A DNA stretch of 64,000 nt. Origin: Planctomycetota bacterium. Lineage in GTDB: Bacteria; Planctomycetota; UBA1135; UBA2386. The stretch lies in the NCBI GenBank assembly GCA_016794425.1, contig JAEUHR010000040.1:23151-87150 (forward strand), in the 5' to 3' direction. The notes under the pieces are model-generated. The model was not told the origin of the DNA and searched no databases. It was given only the letters and a program-made list of their open reading frames with translations. This document shows positions 56,209 through 64,000 of this stretch, in pieces (the stretch's first letter is position 1; each line of letters starts with the position of its first letter). Both the position numbers and the translations under genes were made by a program.

Positions 56209-58851
56209 TCAGCCGTGGAACACGACGCGCAGCGCGTTCGTGATGCCCCAGCCCTGAGCCTGCGCCGGGTCGGCGTAGACGACCTGCATGTAGAGCCAGA
56301 ACTCGCCGAGACCGCCCAGCGGCAACGGCACCACCAGATTGCCACCGGCGTCCATGCCGATCGGCAGGATGATCGACGGCGCCGGGCTGATGATCTGGCC
56401 GCCGGCATACGGCGTCGGGATCAGGAACAGGTCCGCCGCCAGCACGCCGGTGGCGTTCGCCGGCGTGCCGAGCACCGACATCACCGTGAAGGTGCCGAGC
56501 GACAGATCGCCGCCGCACATCGAGAACGTCGCCGTGCCGGGGCCGGCCAGACCGACGTCTTCCTGGCACAACGTGCACTGGAACGCGTTGACCTCGAACA
56601 GGTCGACGCCGCCCTCGACGAGGTGGCCCGGATTCACGTCCTGCACGCGGAAGCGCACCTGCACCGCAGCCGTGGGCACCACGTAGTCACCGACGCGGAA
56701 CGTCCGCGCCGTCCACTGGTTGCTGAGCCCACCGGTGACGGTCTCGACCGGCACCCAGTTGACGCCGTCCGACGTGACCGCGACCTGCAGGAAGTCGAGG
56801 TTGTCGAGGCCGCTGGTGTAGAACCACCGGCGGTAGGACACGAAGCCGTCGGTGCCGGCCAGATCGATCGGCGGCGAGATCAGGTCGGTCGGACCACCGT
56901 CGACGTCAGCCGCACCGGCGGTGCCGCCGACGACGCCGTTCTGGGTCACGAAGCAGCGGCCGTTCACCGTGCTCTGCTCCGCGTCTTCCGACGGGGCGAC
57001 CGGGATGCCCAGGTTCTGCGTGCCGATCGGCAGCGCCCACTGCCAGGCACCCGCGGCCAGCGACGTGTTCACGACGGTCCAGCCGGTCGCGTTGGCCTCG
57101 AAGTTGTTCGTGTAGACCTGCTCGGTGCCGACCGCCGACACGATGCGGTACGGGGACGCGATGCCACCGCTGGGCTCGGTGTAGGTCTGCGCGTCACTGC
57201 CGACGACGGTCACGTAGAACGCGACCTCGCTGGCACACGCCGGCATCGTCGGCAGCGTGGCGCGGAATTGGCCACCACCGAGGTCCGCCATCGGCGAGGT
57301 CAGCCACGGGCCACCCGCCACCGAGTAGTGCAGCACCGCAGTCCCGGCCTGCGGCGTGATGCCGCCGATGCCGTTGGCCTGCACCGTGAACGACTTGATG
57401 GCACCCGGCGAGACCAGCTGCGGCAGGCCGCCCGGGAAACCGAACGCCATGCCGGTCGGCGGGTCGTTGATCCAGACCTGCGTGCCGGTGCAGCGGCCGA
57501 GCACCATGTCGTTCCAGCCGTCGCCGTTGATGTCGAACACCGCGGCGTCGAACGAGCCGACCAGCATGCTGACCGGGATGTTGCAGCAGGTGCCGCCGGC
57601 GCCGCCGATCAGCTCTTCCTGCAGCGTGACGTTCGGCGCGTTGCCGAGGTTGCGGTAGATGTGGGCGCGGCGGCCGCAGCCCGAGATGTCGACGTCGACG
57701 TCGCAGATGATCGCGTCGTTCCAGCCGTCGTTGTTGAGGTCGACGATCAGGTTGTTGCCGCCGAAGCCGTCGTCGTCGCCACCGCCGGTGAAGCTGAACA
57801 CCGTGGTCGGACCGAACACCGCGATGCCGCCGGGGCCACCGTTCGGACTCGTCATCAGCCGGTAGCGGTCGTCACCGTCGTCGCTGACGATCATGTCCGG
57901 CAGGTTGTCGTTGTTCAGGTCGCCGATGTTGAAGTGGTAGGGCGCCAGGTTGTCGTAGACGAGCTGGTAGGCGTTGAACGTGCCCGGGTTGGAGGCACCT
58001 GCGTTGTAGCTGCAGGAAACCGCCTGCGGCGCATTGAGTGCGTCGTCCTTCAGGATGTCGACCCAGCCGTCCTGGTTCATGTCGACCATCGCGACCTTCA
58101 TGCCGAACGACGACTCGAGCATCACGGCAGTCATGCGCGCCGCCGAGACGTCGGTGAAGAAGCCGCTGCCGTTGTTCAGCAGCAGGCGATCGTTGATGTC
58201 GACCGCACGCGCGCCACCCTGCTGGTAGTCGCCGAAGTAGAGGTCCAGGTCGCCATCGTTGTCGATGTCACCGGCCGCGACCGAGCAGAAGCGATGCAGG
58301 CCCGACCACGGGGTGTCGTCGATGCGCAGGTGGTTGTCGTAGACGAAGCCCTGCCACACGCCGACGAGGTTGTCGCCGAGGTTGATGTAGACGCGCGGCA
58401 CCCGGATGTACTGCGGCTGCGTGTCGGTCAGCGTCGTGCAGGTCACGAGGTCGACCCAGCCGTCGCCGTTGACGTCGGCCGCGACCACGTCGCGGTCGTT
58501 GGTCGCATCGAGCATGCCCTGGCTGCCGAGTCCCTGCAGCGTCGGCGACACCGCGCTGCCGTACAACGCAGTGCGATCGGTCAGCACGCCGCCCTCGTTC
58601 ATCAGCAGGACGTTCGGGAAGTGGCCGCCGGACGTGAATGGCGACTTGCGCGCGACGAACAGGTCGGTGTCACCGTCCTGGTCGAAGTCGGCCCAGGCAT
58701 AGTCCTTCTCCTGCGGATCGCCGGAGCCGAGGCCCGTGGCGGCGACGAGGCGGGTCGAAGTCTGGTCCTGGAAGGTCACCCACTGGGCGGAAAGACCTGA
58801 AGCGAACGCCGCACTGACCGCGGCCAATAGGGAAGGAGTCGGGAGTCGCAC
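56209..58851 (-). CDS. Secreted FG-GAP/VCBS repeat protein
   Basis: An 880-residue protein starting at GTG 58851, supported by GAGGAA six bases upstream and a signal peptide (LLAAVSAAFASGLSAQ). Seven calcium-loop blades follow, with D-x-D-x-D/N-G-x-x-D patterns (DFDQDGDTDLFVA, DVNGDGWVDLVT, DIDNDGDLDLYFGD, DMNQDGWVDI, DLNNDNLPDMIV, DLNNDGWNDAII, DINGDGWNDMVLG), giving an integrin-like seven-bladed propeller. A jelly-roll-like segment with ANATGWTVV follows. The C-terminal 115 residues (CGGDLSLGTF) match the end of the DUF1111 protein. Such proteins are surface-exposed, calcium-binding and probably adhesive. The longer open frame upstream is Arg/Pro-rich and rejected. Confidence 0.9.
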   Translation of the reverse strand: MRLPTPSLLAAVSAAFASGLSAQWVTFQDQTSTRLVAATGLGSGDPQEKDYAWADFDQDGDTDLFVARKSPFTSGGHFPNVLLMNEGGVLTDRTALYGSAVSPTLQGLGSQGMLDATNDRDVVAADVNGDGWVDLVTCTTLTDTQPQYIRVPRVYINLGDNLVGVWQGFVYDNHLRIDDTPWSGLHRFCSVAAGDIDNDGDLDLYFGDYQQGGARAVDINDRLLLNNGSGFFTDVSAARMTAVMLESSFGMKVAMVDMNQDGWVDILKDDALNAPQAVSCSYNAGASNPGTFNAYQLVYDNLAPYHFNIGDLNNDNLPDMIVSDDGDDRYRLMTSPNGGPGGIAVFGPTTVFSFTGGGDDDGFGGNNLIVDLNNDGWNDAIICDVDVDISGCGRRAHIYRNLGNAPNVTLQEELIGGAGGTCCNIPVSMLVGSFDAAVFDINGDGWNDMVLGRCTGTQVWINDPPTGMAFGFPGGLPQLVSPGAIKSFTVQANGIGGITPQAGTAVLHYSVAGGPWLTSPMADLGGGQFRATLPTMPACASEVAFYVTVVGSDAQTYTEPSGGIASPYRIVSAVGTEQVYTNNFEANATGWTVVNTSLAAGAWQWALPIGTQNLGIPVAPSEDAEQSTVNGRCFVTQNGVVGGTAGAADVDGGPTDLISPPIDLAGTDGFVSYRRWFYTSGLDNLDFLQVAVTSDGVNWVPVETVTGGLSNQWTARTFRVGDYVVPTAAVQVRFRVQDVNPGHLVEGGVDLFEVNAFQCTLCQEDVGLAGPGTATFSMCGGDLSLGTFTVMSVLGTPANATGVLAADLFLIPTPYAGGQIISPAPSIILPIGMDAGGNLVVPLPLGGLGEFWLYMQVVYADPAQAQGWGITNALRVVFHG

Positions 58852-59041
58852 GGGTTCCTCGTGGAAACGTGACGCAGGAAAGGGGACCGGCGGGCCGCCC
58901 ATGGGAGACGGCAACCGGTCGGGCAGGACGGGGAAGGTTACCTCGCACCAGGGCCCGATCAACCCGCCCCCTCCAACGGAGCCCGCTTGCGCCGAAGAGC
59001 GAATGGACCGCCATGCGGCGCACCGCCACCGGTCGCCCAAC

Positions 59042-60205
59042 TCACCGCGGCCTGGCGCGCGCGAGCCAGCTGCGGGCCGCCCACAGCGGCGCCACCGCCG
59101 CGAAGCGCGCGTGCGCCAGCGCCAGTGCACGGTCCGCATCCAGGTCGTGCAGCCCATCGAGCAGTGCGGCCAGATCGTCGACCGACGCGGCTTCCTCGTG
59201 ACGATCCGGCACGCGTGCGGCGATCCGATCGGCCGCCGTCGGATCGCCGCAGCCCCGCAGCGCCCGCGCCGCCGCCGCGGCGACGACCGGCGGGTCGGCG
59301 TCGACGACCTCGCGCAGCACGTCGATCGCGCTGGCATCCGCTTGCGCCGCGAGGATCTCGACGAAGTGGATCGGTCGCACGCCGCGCCGGTCCCGCAGCC
59401 GCGCCACCGCGACCGGCACCGCCGCCGGCGCCGCGACCTCCTTCAGCACGCTGGCCAGCGCGTAGACCTCCATGTCGTCGTCCGCCGCCGCCAGCTTGCG
59501 CGCGAACGGCTCGCCAACCGCTCGACCGAGCCGCGTGGCTTCGGCCCGCAGGTCGGGCCAGATCCGTTCGACCCAGAACGGCCCGTCCGGCGAGCTCGCA
59601 CCGAACCAGTTCGCCAGCGCCGCCGCCCGTTCGGCCGGTGCTTCGATGCGGAGCGTCGCCTCCCACTTCGCGCGCGCCGCGAGCCCCGCCGCGACTTCGC
59701 GGCGCAAGTCGGCCGGTGTCGACGGCCTGGCGTCCGCACCCGCGGCCGACGCCAGCTCGGACCACTGCTCCAGTTCGTACGGCCCCGGGTTGATCGGCTG
59801 TTCGTAGCCGTAGACGCGGTCCCGCACGAACCAGACCACGCCGCGCGCGCGACCGCCGTGCAGGTGCAGCGGCTCCCACTCGCCCCCCACCGGACTGCGA
59901 CCGAGGAACAGCAGCACCGTGTCGGGCTGGATCGGCGGCGCCTCGTCGAGGCCGAAGGAGAACGGTACCAGCGGCATCGTCCCAAGACTGGTCACGCGGA
60001 TCGTGCGGTCGGTCGCGACGCCCGGCCCGACGAAGTGGTCCGCGGTCACCACCACGGTGCCGTCGGCCCCCGGCACCCCTTCGACGATCCACGCCGCTTC
60101 GTTCGCCATTCGGAAGGCCGACGGAAGGGGCAGCCGCGCGCAAGGCGGGGGCGGCACTGCCGCCGCGAACAGCAGCGCCAGCAGGCTGGCCCGGAACGTT
60201 GGCAT
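59042..60205 (-). CDS. Secreted HEAT-like-repeat protein of unknown function
   Basis: A 387-residue protein with a signal peptide (RASLLALLFAAAVPPPP). An N-terminal beta-rich part (IVEGVPGADGTVVVTADHFVG, DTVLLFLGRSPVGGEWEPLH) precedes an Ala/Arg-rich all-helical part in which short HEAT-like repeats are visible (AVPVAVARLRDRRGV, SAIDVLREVVDADPPVVAAA, RALRGCGDPTAADRI). It may be an interaction scaffold. No enzymatic motif is seen. It is on the same strand as its neighbours, downstream of the inverted repeat at 60277. The 190 bases between it and the FG-GAP gene (58852-59041) hold nothing else I recognise. Confidence 0.75.
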   Translation of the reverse strand: MPTFRASLLALLFAAAVPPPPCARLPLPSAFRMANEAAWIVEGVPGADGTVVVTADHFVGPGVATDRTIRVTSLGTMPLVPFSFGLDEAPPIQPDTVLLFLGRSPVGGEWEPLHLHGGRARGVVWFVRDRVYGYEQPINPGPYELEQWSELASAAGADARPSTPADLRREVAAGLAARAKWEATLRIEAPAERAAALANWFGASSPDGPFWVERIWPDLRAEATRLGRAVGEPFARKLAAADDDMEVYALASVLKEVAAPAAVPVAVARLRDRRGVRPIHFVEILAAQADASAIDVLREVVDADPPVVAAAAARALRGCGDPTAADRIAARVPDRHEEAASVDDLAALLDGLHDLDADRALALAHARFAAVAPLWAARSWLARARPR

Positions 60206-60276
60206 GGGGGCGGCTAGACCGGCGGCGGCTGGCAGTCACCGGTAGCGGTGAACCACCGCACCGACACCCCCCGCAG

Positions 60277-60349
60277 CTGATGGCTTGCGTGGATCACCCG
60301 GTACCCGATGCGCCACAAGCACTTACCGGTGATCCACGCAAGTCATCAG
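60277..60349. repeat. Long near-perfect inverted repeat beyond the sigma-factor gene
   Basis: A left arm of 27 bases (60277-60303) and a right arm of 26 bases (60324-60349) are reverse complements except for one mismatch and one bulged base; a 20-base loop separates them. The structure begins one base past the stop codon of the minus-strand sigma gene. It could be a strong terminator stem without a T tract, or one copy of a dispersed palindromic element. It shares no obvious sequence with the other hairpins listed here. Confidence 0.85.
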
Positions 60350-60350
60350 T

Positions 60351-62963
60351 TCATCGTGGGCGGAGCCAGACCACGAGCACGTCGCCGCCCGCCTCGGTCA
60401 CGTCGAACCAGCGCGTCTCGGGCTCGTAGCCGGCGATCTCGAAGCGCACCTCGCGGCGGCCGACCGGCACCAGTAGCCGCGACGCCGCCGGCCGGCCGAG
60501 CCATGGACCACCCCAGGTCGAGTGTTCGACCGGGTCGGCGGGCCACCAGAGGCGCCGCACCCGCACACCATCGACCGTGATCTCGCCATCGAGCGGATCT
60601 TCGCCGTCGGCGGCGACGCGCTGCGGCGCAGCGAGGTCGCGCAGCTCGAACCGGATCGGCCCGCGGCGCGCGAGCACGAGGTCGAGTTCGTTGCGGCGCT
60701 CGGCGACCGCGTGCAGTGAGTGCTCCTCGGCGGCCCCGTCGAACAGCGGCGTGCCGGCCACTGTCGCCGGGTAGGCACAGAGCCGCACGAGCAGCGGTCC
60801 GACCGGTCCCAGGCCGCGCACTTCGCCCGGCCCGCGCGCGAGCTCGGTGAACCCGCGGCGGCTGGCGCCGGGCTGCGGCGCGACGGTGCAGGTGAAGTCC
60901 GCCGGCACGGCGCCGTCCGCGAACCGCACGCGCACGACGAGTTCGGTCGCGGCGGCGGCGGCGCAGTGCAGAACCACCGGGATGCGCCCGTTGCGCACCG
61001 GCACGGTCACCAGTTCGTCGAACCCGTGCGCGTCGCCGATGCGGCCCTCGAGCCACACGTGGCTGCCACTCGGCACGACGAGCTGCGGCCCACGCAGCCA
61101 CGCGTCGGCAAGCGCGCGGTCCAGCGCCGTCGTGTCGCCGGCGCGTGCGGCCTCGGCCGCCGCCCGATCGGCCGGCGCGAACACCACGGCGCGGGTCGCA
61201 TGCGGCAGCAGCGCCCGGCCTTGCGGGTCGATCCACGCGAGGTCCAGCACGACGCCATCGAGCCCCAGGTCGACGTGGTGCTGGTCGCCCGCCACTTCGA
61301 TCGCGTCCTCGACGGGCTGGTGGCCGAAGCCCAGCGGGCCTTCGACGCGCACGCTCCAGGGCCCCGACGCCAGCCGGCTGCCGCGGAACCGGCCGTCGGC
61401 ACCGTTGGGAGTGTGGAAGTACCAGTAGTCCGCAGTCGGCTGCGGCCAACCCTCGGCGTCGTGAGACAAGCCACCGCGCACGAACAGGTCGCACGGCACC
61501 GGCGTGCCGTCGAGCAGCACCACCGAGCCCGAGATCGGCACCCCGGGCTGCAACACCAGGTCGCCGAGGTCGACATCCTGGTCGGCCGGCACCACGACGT
61601 CGCGACGCAGCACGCCAGCGGTCGCATGGCGCAGGGTCAGGCGCAGCGGCCCTTGGACCGACGCCCCGAGCCGGAGCGCGAAGTACCCGTCGGCCACCGC
61701 CTCGCCGCTCGCCAGCAACACGTCCGCCGAGTTGGCCATGCCGCCGTGGGCCAGCACCAGCGCCGGCACCGGCTGCCGTTCGAGGTCGAGCGCGCGCCCG
61801 CGCAACAGCCTGCCGGTCTCGACCACGAAGTCGTGCACGATGGCGACCGGCTCCGCTTCGGTGGCCGGTTGCGGCAGCGGCGCCTCGAACCACGCGGCCT
61901 CGCCGCACGGCGCCGCCGCGCGCGCGAGCAGCCGATAGCCCGCGCGGTCGAGCTGCGGCCGGTCGCGCCAGTAGCCGAGGTCGAGCACGTAGCCGCCGTC
62001 CGCCCCACTGGCCGCCACGGCCAGCACCGGCCCGGCCTCGGCGCGGCAGCAGACCACCCGCGCGCCCACCAGCGGTTCGCCGGTCGCCGTGCGGACGTGC
62101 CCGCGCAACGTCCACGGCGCCGGGCCCGCGTCGGCGATCGCCGCGCGTTCGACCGCTGGCGAAGGCCGATCCGGCGCGGCGCCGGATGAGCCCCGTTCGG
62201 GCGCGGCGGAGCCCTCGGCTGCCGCCACACTGGCGGGCACCGACGCCGGCGCCGTGCCCGCGACCCAGACCGCGATCGCGACCGCTGCAGCCACCGCGAC
62301 ACCGAGGCACCACCAGCCCAGGCGCGGCCACCACACGCCGGCAACGCCCGCGGCCGGCATCGCCGCGAGCAACCGCGCCCGGACGCGCGCCAGTGCGGCC
62401 GGCGCGATGTCGCCGAACCCCGGTGCAACGGCGAGCCCGACCGGCAACCGCCGACGCAGTTCGGCCATCGCGCGGGCCACCTGCGTGCGCACGGTGCCAG
62501 CCGGCCGCCGTTCGCGCACCGCGATCTCGCGGCAGCTCCGCTCTTCGACCAGGTGCTGCTGCAGCAACCGCGCATCGTCGCGGTCGAGCTGCTGCAGCGC
62601 GGCCGCGAACGCCGCCGTCACTTCGCGCGCGCTGGCGGCCGCGGCCGGATCGGGCGTCGCCGCTGGCACCCGCGCCGCACGGTCGCGCTCCCGGCGCCGC
62701 GCGCGGCGCCGCGCCGAACGCGCCTCGTTGGCGAGCACACCGAGCAGCCACGGCAACAACGGCCGCGCCGGGTCGTACGCCCCGGCGCGCGCCAGCGCGG
62801 CGACGAACGTGTCGTGCACGAGGTCTTCGACGTCGGCACGCGGCACCAGGAACGCCGCCACGCGCAGCAGTTCGGGCGCGGTCGCGTCGAACACCACCGC
62901 CAACGCGCCCGGATCCCCGGTGCGACGGAACGCGGCGAACGCAGCTGCGGCGGCCTCTTGCAT
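60351..62963 (-). CDS. Membrane-tethered ECF sigma factor with large extracytoplasmic domain
   Basis: An 870-residue fusion. Residues 1-85 are sigma region 2 (DATAPELLRVAAFLV, ADVEDLVHDTFVAAL). Residues about 110-175 are region 4 (LQQLDRDDARLLQQHLVEE, CREIAVRERRPAGTVRTQVA), a clear ECF-type sigma. One transmembrane helix follows at about 212-236 (WWCLGVAVAAAVAIAVWV). The remaining 630 residues lie outside and contain carboxypeptidase-regulatory-like beta-sandwich segments (LRGHVRTATGEPLVGARVVC, ISGSVVLLDGTPVPCDLF). Such architecture places the sensor on the sigma itself, with no separate anti-sigma factor; release by proteolysis is a plausible mechanism but not shown. ECF proteins with C-terminal extensions are known in Planctomycetota. 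The start is ATG 62963. Confidence 0.87.
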   Translation of the reverse strand: MQEAAAAAFAAFRRTGDPGALAVVFDATAPELLRVAAFLVPRADVEDLVHDTFVAALARAGAYDPARPLLPWLLGVLANEARSARRRARRRERDRAARVPAATPDPAAAASAREVTAAFAAALQQLDRDDARLLQQHLVEERSCREIAVRERRPAGTVRTQVARAMAELRRRLPVGLAVAPGFGDIAPAALARVRARLLAAMPAAGVAGVWWPRLGWWCLGVAVAAAVAIAVWVAGTAPASVPASVAAAEGSAAPERGSSGAAPDRPSPAVERAAIADAGPAPWTLRGHVRTATGEPLVGARVVCCRAEAGPVLAVAASGADGGYVLDLGYWRDRPQLDRAGYRLLARAAAPCGEAAWFEAPLPQPATEAEPVAIVHDFVVETGRLLRGRALDLERQPVPALVLAHGGMANSADVLLASGEAVADGYFALRLGASVQGPLRLTLRHATAGVLRRDVVVPADQDVDLGDLVLQPGVPISGSVVLLDGTPVPCDLFVRGGLSHDAEGWPQPTADYWYFHTPNGADGRFRGSRLASGPWSVRVEGPLGFGHQPVEDAIEVAGDQHHVDLGLDGVVLDLAWIDPQGRALLPHATRAVVFAPADRAAAEAARAGDTTALDRALADAWLRGPQLVVPSGSHVWLEGRIGDAHGFDELVTVPVRNGRIPVVLHCAAAAATELVVRVRFADGAVPADFTCTVAPQPGASRRGFTELARGPGEVRGLGPVGPLLVRLCAYPATVAGTPLFDGAAEEHSLHAVAERRNELDLVLARRGPIRFELRDLAAPQRVAADGEDPLDGEITVDGVRVRRLWWPADPVEHSTWGGPWLGRPAASRLLVPVGRREVRFEIAGYEPETRWFDVTEAGGDVLVVWLRPR

Positions 62964-63116
62964 GCGGATGCTCGCCCCGAGGGCGGCGGTGTGCGCCGGA
63001 TTCCGCGGCCACCGATCGGCGCCACCGGCTCGATCCGGACATCTTCGGCGGTGGGCGCGTATCGGTCACCCCCGGACCGCGTCCACTGACCCGCCATTCC
63101 CGACCCGAGCCCCACC

Positions 63117-63488
63117 ATGCCGCGCCGACTCCTGCCGACCGCATCCTGTCTGACCTCGTTGCTGCTGACGGCCGGCTGCGCCAGTGAGTCGTCGTTCGGC
63201 CTCGTGCTCGAGCGGGGAACGCAGACCACGATCGAAGTGCACGGCAGCGCGCCGTTCGTGCGCGTCGACAACGACGGCCCGGGCGTGATCGACGCGCACT
63301 TCGCGCCGACAACCGACGCCGCCGGCACCGAACGCATCCTGCGCGGCAGCGTCGCCCGCACGCTGCGCGGCGGCGGCCGCCTGCAATTCGTGCTGGTCGA
63401 CGGCGACCGCGCCGTGGTGCAGGTGCTCGTGCAGCGCGCGAGCGGCTGCCGACTGCTGCGGCAGGACCGGCCACCGAGCGGACCGTGA
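63117..63488 (+). CDS. Small putative lipoprotein
   Basis: A 123-residue protein with a lipoprotein signal (LTSLLLTAGC, Cys21). The mature part is beta-rich with a Gly/Arg-containing core (VLERGTQTTIEVHGSAPFVRV, then GGGRLQFVLVDGDRAVVQVLV). No family is recognised. The gene is divergent from the sigma-factor gene across a 153-base gap, so it is a candidate target of that sigma (inference by position only). The glyQ promoter lies 40 bases beyond its stop. Confidence 0.72.
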   Translation: MPRRLLPTASCLTSLLLTAGCASESSFGLVLERGTQTTIEVHGSAPFVRVDNDGPGVIDAHFAPTTDAAGTERILRGSVARTLRGGGRLQFVLVDGDRAVVQVLVQRASGCRLLRQDRPPSGP

Positions 63489-63525
63489 GCGCCGGCGCCG
63501 CGCTGGCACGTCCGCGGCGCGCCCG

Positions 63526-63531
63526 TAGGAT
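63526..63531 (+). promoter_or_regulatory. -10 box TAGGAT, 12 nt before the glyQ start
   Basis: TAGGAT ends 12 nt before the ATG at 63544; no ribosome-binding site is present in the 12 bases between. The predicted leader is about five bases or less. Confidence 0.55.
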
Positions 63532-63543
63532 CGCGGCCCGCCG

Positions 63544-64000
63544 ATGCCGACGTTCCAACAGTTGATCCTCCGCCTCCAGGACTACTGGGACCGCCAGGGC
63601 TGCGCGCTGCTGCAGCCCTACGACATGGAGGTCGGCGCCGGCACCAGCCACACGGCCACGTTCCTGCGCGCGCTCGGACCGGAGCCGTGGCGCGCCGCCT
63701 ACGTGCAGCCGAGCCGCCGGCCCAAGGACGGCCGCTACGGCCAGAATCCGAACCGCCTGCAGCACTACTACCAGTTCCAGGTCGTGCTGAAGCCGTCGCC
63801 GGCCGACATCCTCGACCGCTACCTCGGCTCGCTGCAGGCGATCGGCTTCGACCTGAAGCAGAACGACGTGCGCTTCGTCGAGGACGACTGGGAGAACCCG
63901 ACGCTCGGCTGCTGGGGGCTCGGCTGGGAGGTGTGGCTCAACGGCATGGAGGTGACGCAGTTCACCTACTTCCAGCAGGTCGGCGGCATCGACTGCCGGC
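63544..64000 (+). CDS. glyQ: Glycyl-tRNA synthetase alpha subunit, partial
   Basis: The frame opens at ATG 63544 and runs off the right edge after 152 codons. The sequence is unmistakable for bacterial Gly[76 protein letters not shown], then [20 protein letters not shown] and [15 protein letters not shown]. It charges tRNA-Gly as an alpha2beta2 enzyme with GlyS, or as a fused chain in some lineages; the window ends before that can be decided. The near-leaderless start fits the pattern seen elsewhere in this segment. Confidence 0.96.
   Translation, partial: MPTFQQLILRLQDYWDRQGCALLQPYDMEVGAGTSHTATFLRALGPEPWRAAYVQPSRRPKDGRYGQNPNRLQHYYQFQVVLKPSPADILDRYLGSLQAIGFDLKQNDVRFVEDDWENPTLGCWGLGWEVWLNGMEVTQFTYFQQVGGIDCR

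Overview
The window is a G+C-rich bacterial chromosome segment of about 64 kb, densely coded, with no rRNA, tRNA, CRISPR array or insertion sequence that I can recognise. Gene content suggests Planctomycetota: an ECF sigma factor fused through a membrane helix to a large extracytoplasmic region, a sulfatase-modifying-type (FGE) lipoprotein, a DUF1111 di-heme protein with dockerin-like repeats, FG-GAP, RCC1 and delta-60 repeat secreted proteins with shared C-terminal modules, and Tat-exported Gfo/Idh and hydroxypyruvate-isomerase-like proteins. The phylum is an inference, not a sequence search result.

Layout. 1-3.1 kb: secreted proteins on the minus strand. 3.1-3.9 kb: noncoding stretch with a (GTGA)6 microsatellite. 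3.9-8.1 kb: a thioredoxin-like gene interrupted by one in-frame TGA (candidate selenoprotein), then hflK-hflC-chrA, translationally coupled. 8.1-10.4 kb: a fused FAD monooxygenase/Old Yellow Enzyme of the 2-aminobenzoyl-CoA/salicylyl-CoA type. 10.4-18.4 kb: a divergent exopolysaccharide locus (Wza-like export lipoprotein, glycosyltransferases, polymerase, sugar-phosphate transferase). 18.4-27.2 kb: housekeeping peptidases, RarA, a SpoU/TrmH methyltransferase, DUF72, a triple-FAS1 lipoprotein, and a peroxiredoxin with a Lys/Ala-rich tail.

27.4-34.5 kb is the most striking part: an inner-membrane NapC/NirT-type cytochrome (6 heme sites), a proline-rich outer-membrane beta-barrel, a 13-heme lipoprotein and an OmcA/MtrC-type decaheme lipoprotein. 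Together they look like a complete quinol-to-cell-surface electron conduit with 29 heme sites.

34.5-38.8 kb: assorted metabolic and transport genes. 38.9-41.3 kb: a less codon-biased patch with a PD-(D/E)XK plus DUF2075 helicase protein. 41.3-45.5 kb: a three-subunit molybdenum hydroxylase whose FAD subunit carries the four-cysteine insert typical of 4-hydroxybenzoyl-CoA reductase. 45.6-50.6 kb: Tat-exported sugar enzymes and a 14-repeat beta-propeller-like protein. 50.6-54 kb: an algI-algJ-cysQ-like acetylation operon. 54-60.2 kb: secreted proteins. 60.3-63 kb: the membrane-tethered sigma factor, with a long inverted repeat just past its stop. 63.5 kb to the edge: glyQ.

Two genome-wide habits show here. 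Several operon-first genes carry a TAnnnT -10 box only 6-12 nt before the start codon, which implies leaderless transcripts. Many gene junctions overlap as GTGA or ATGA.
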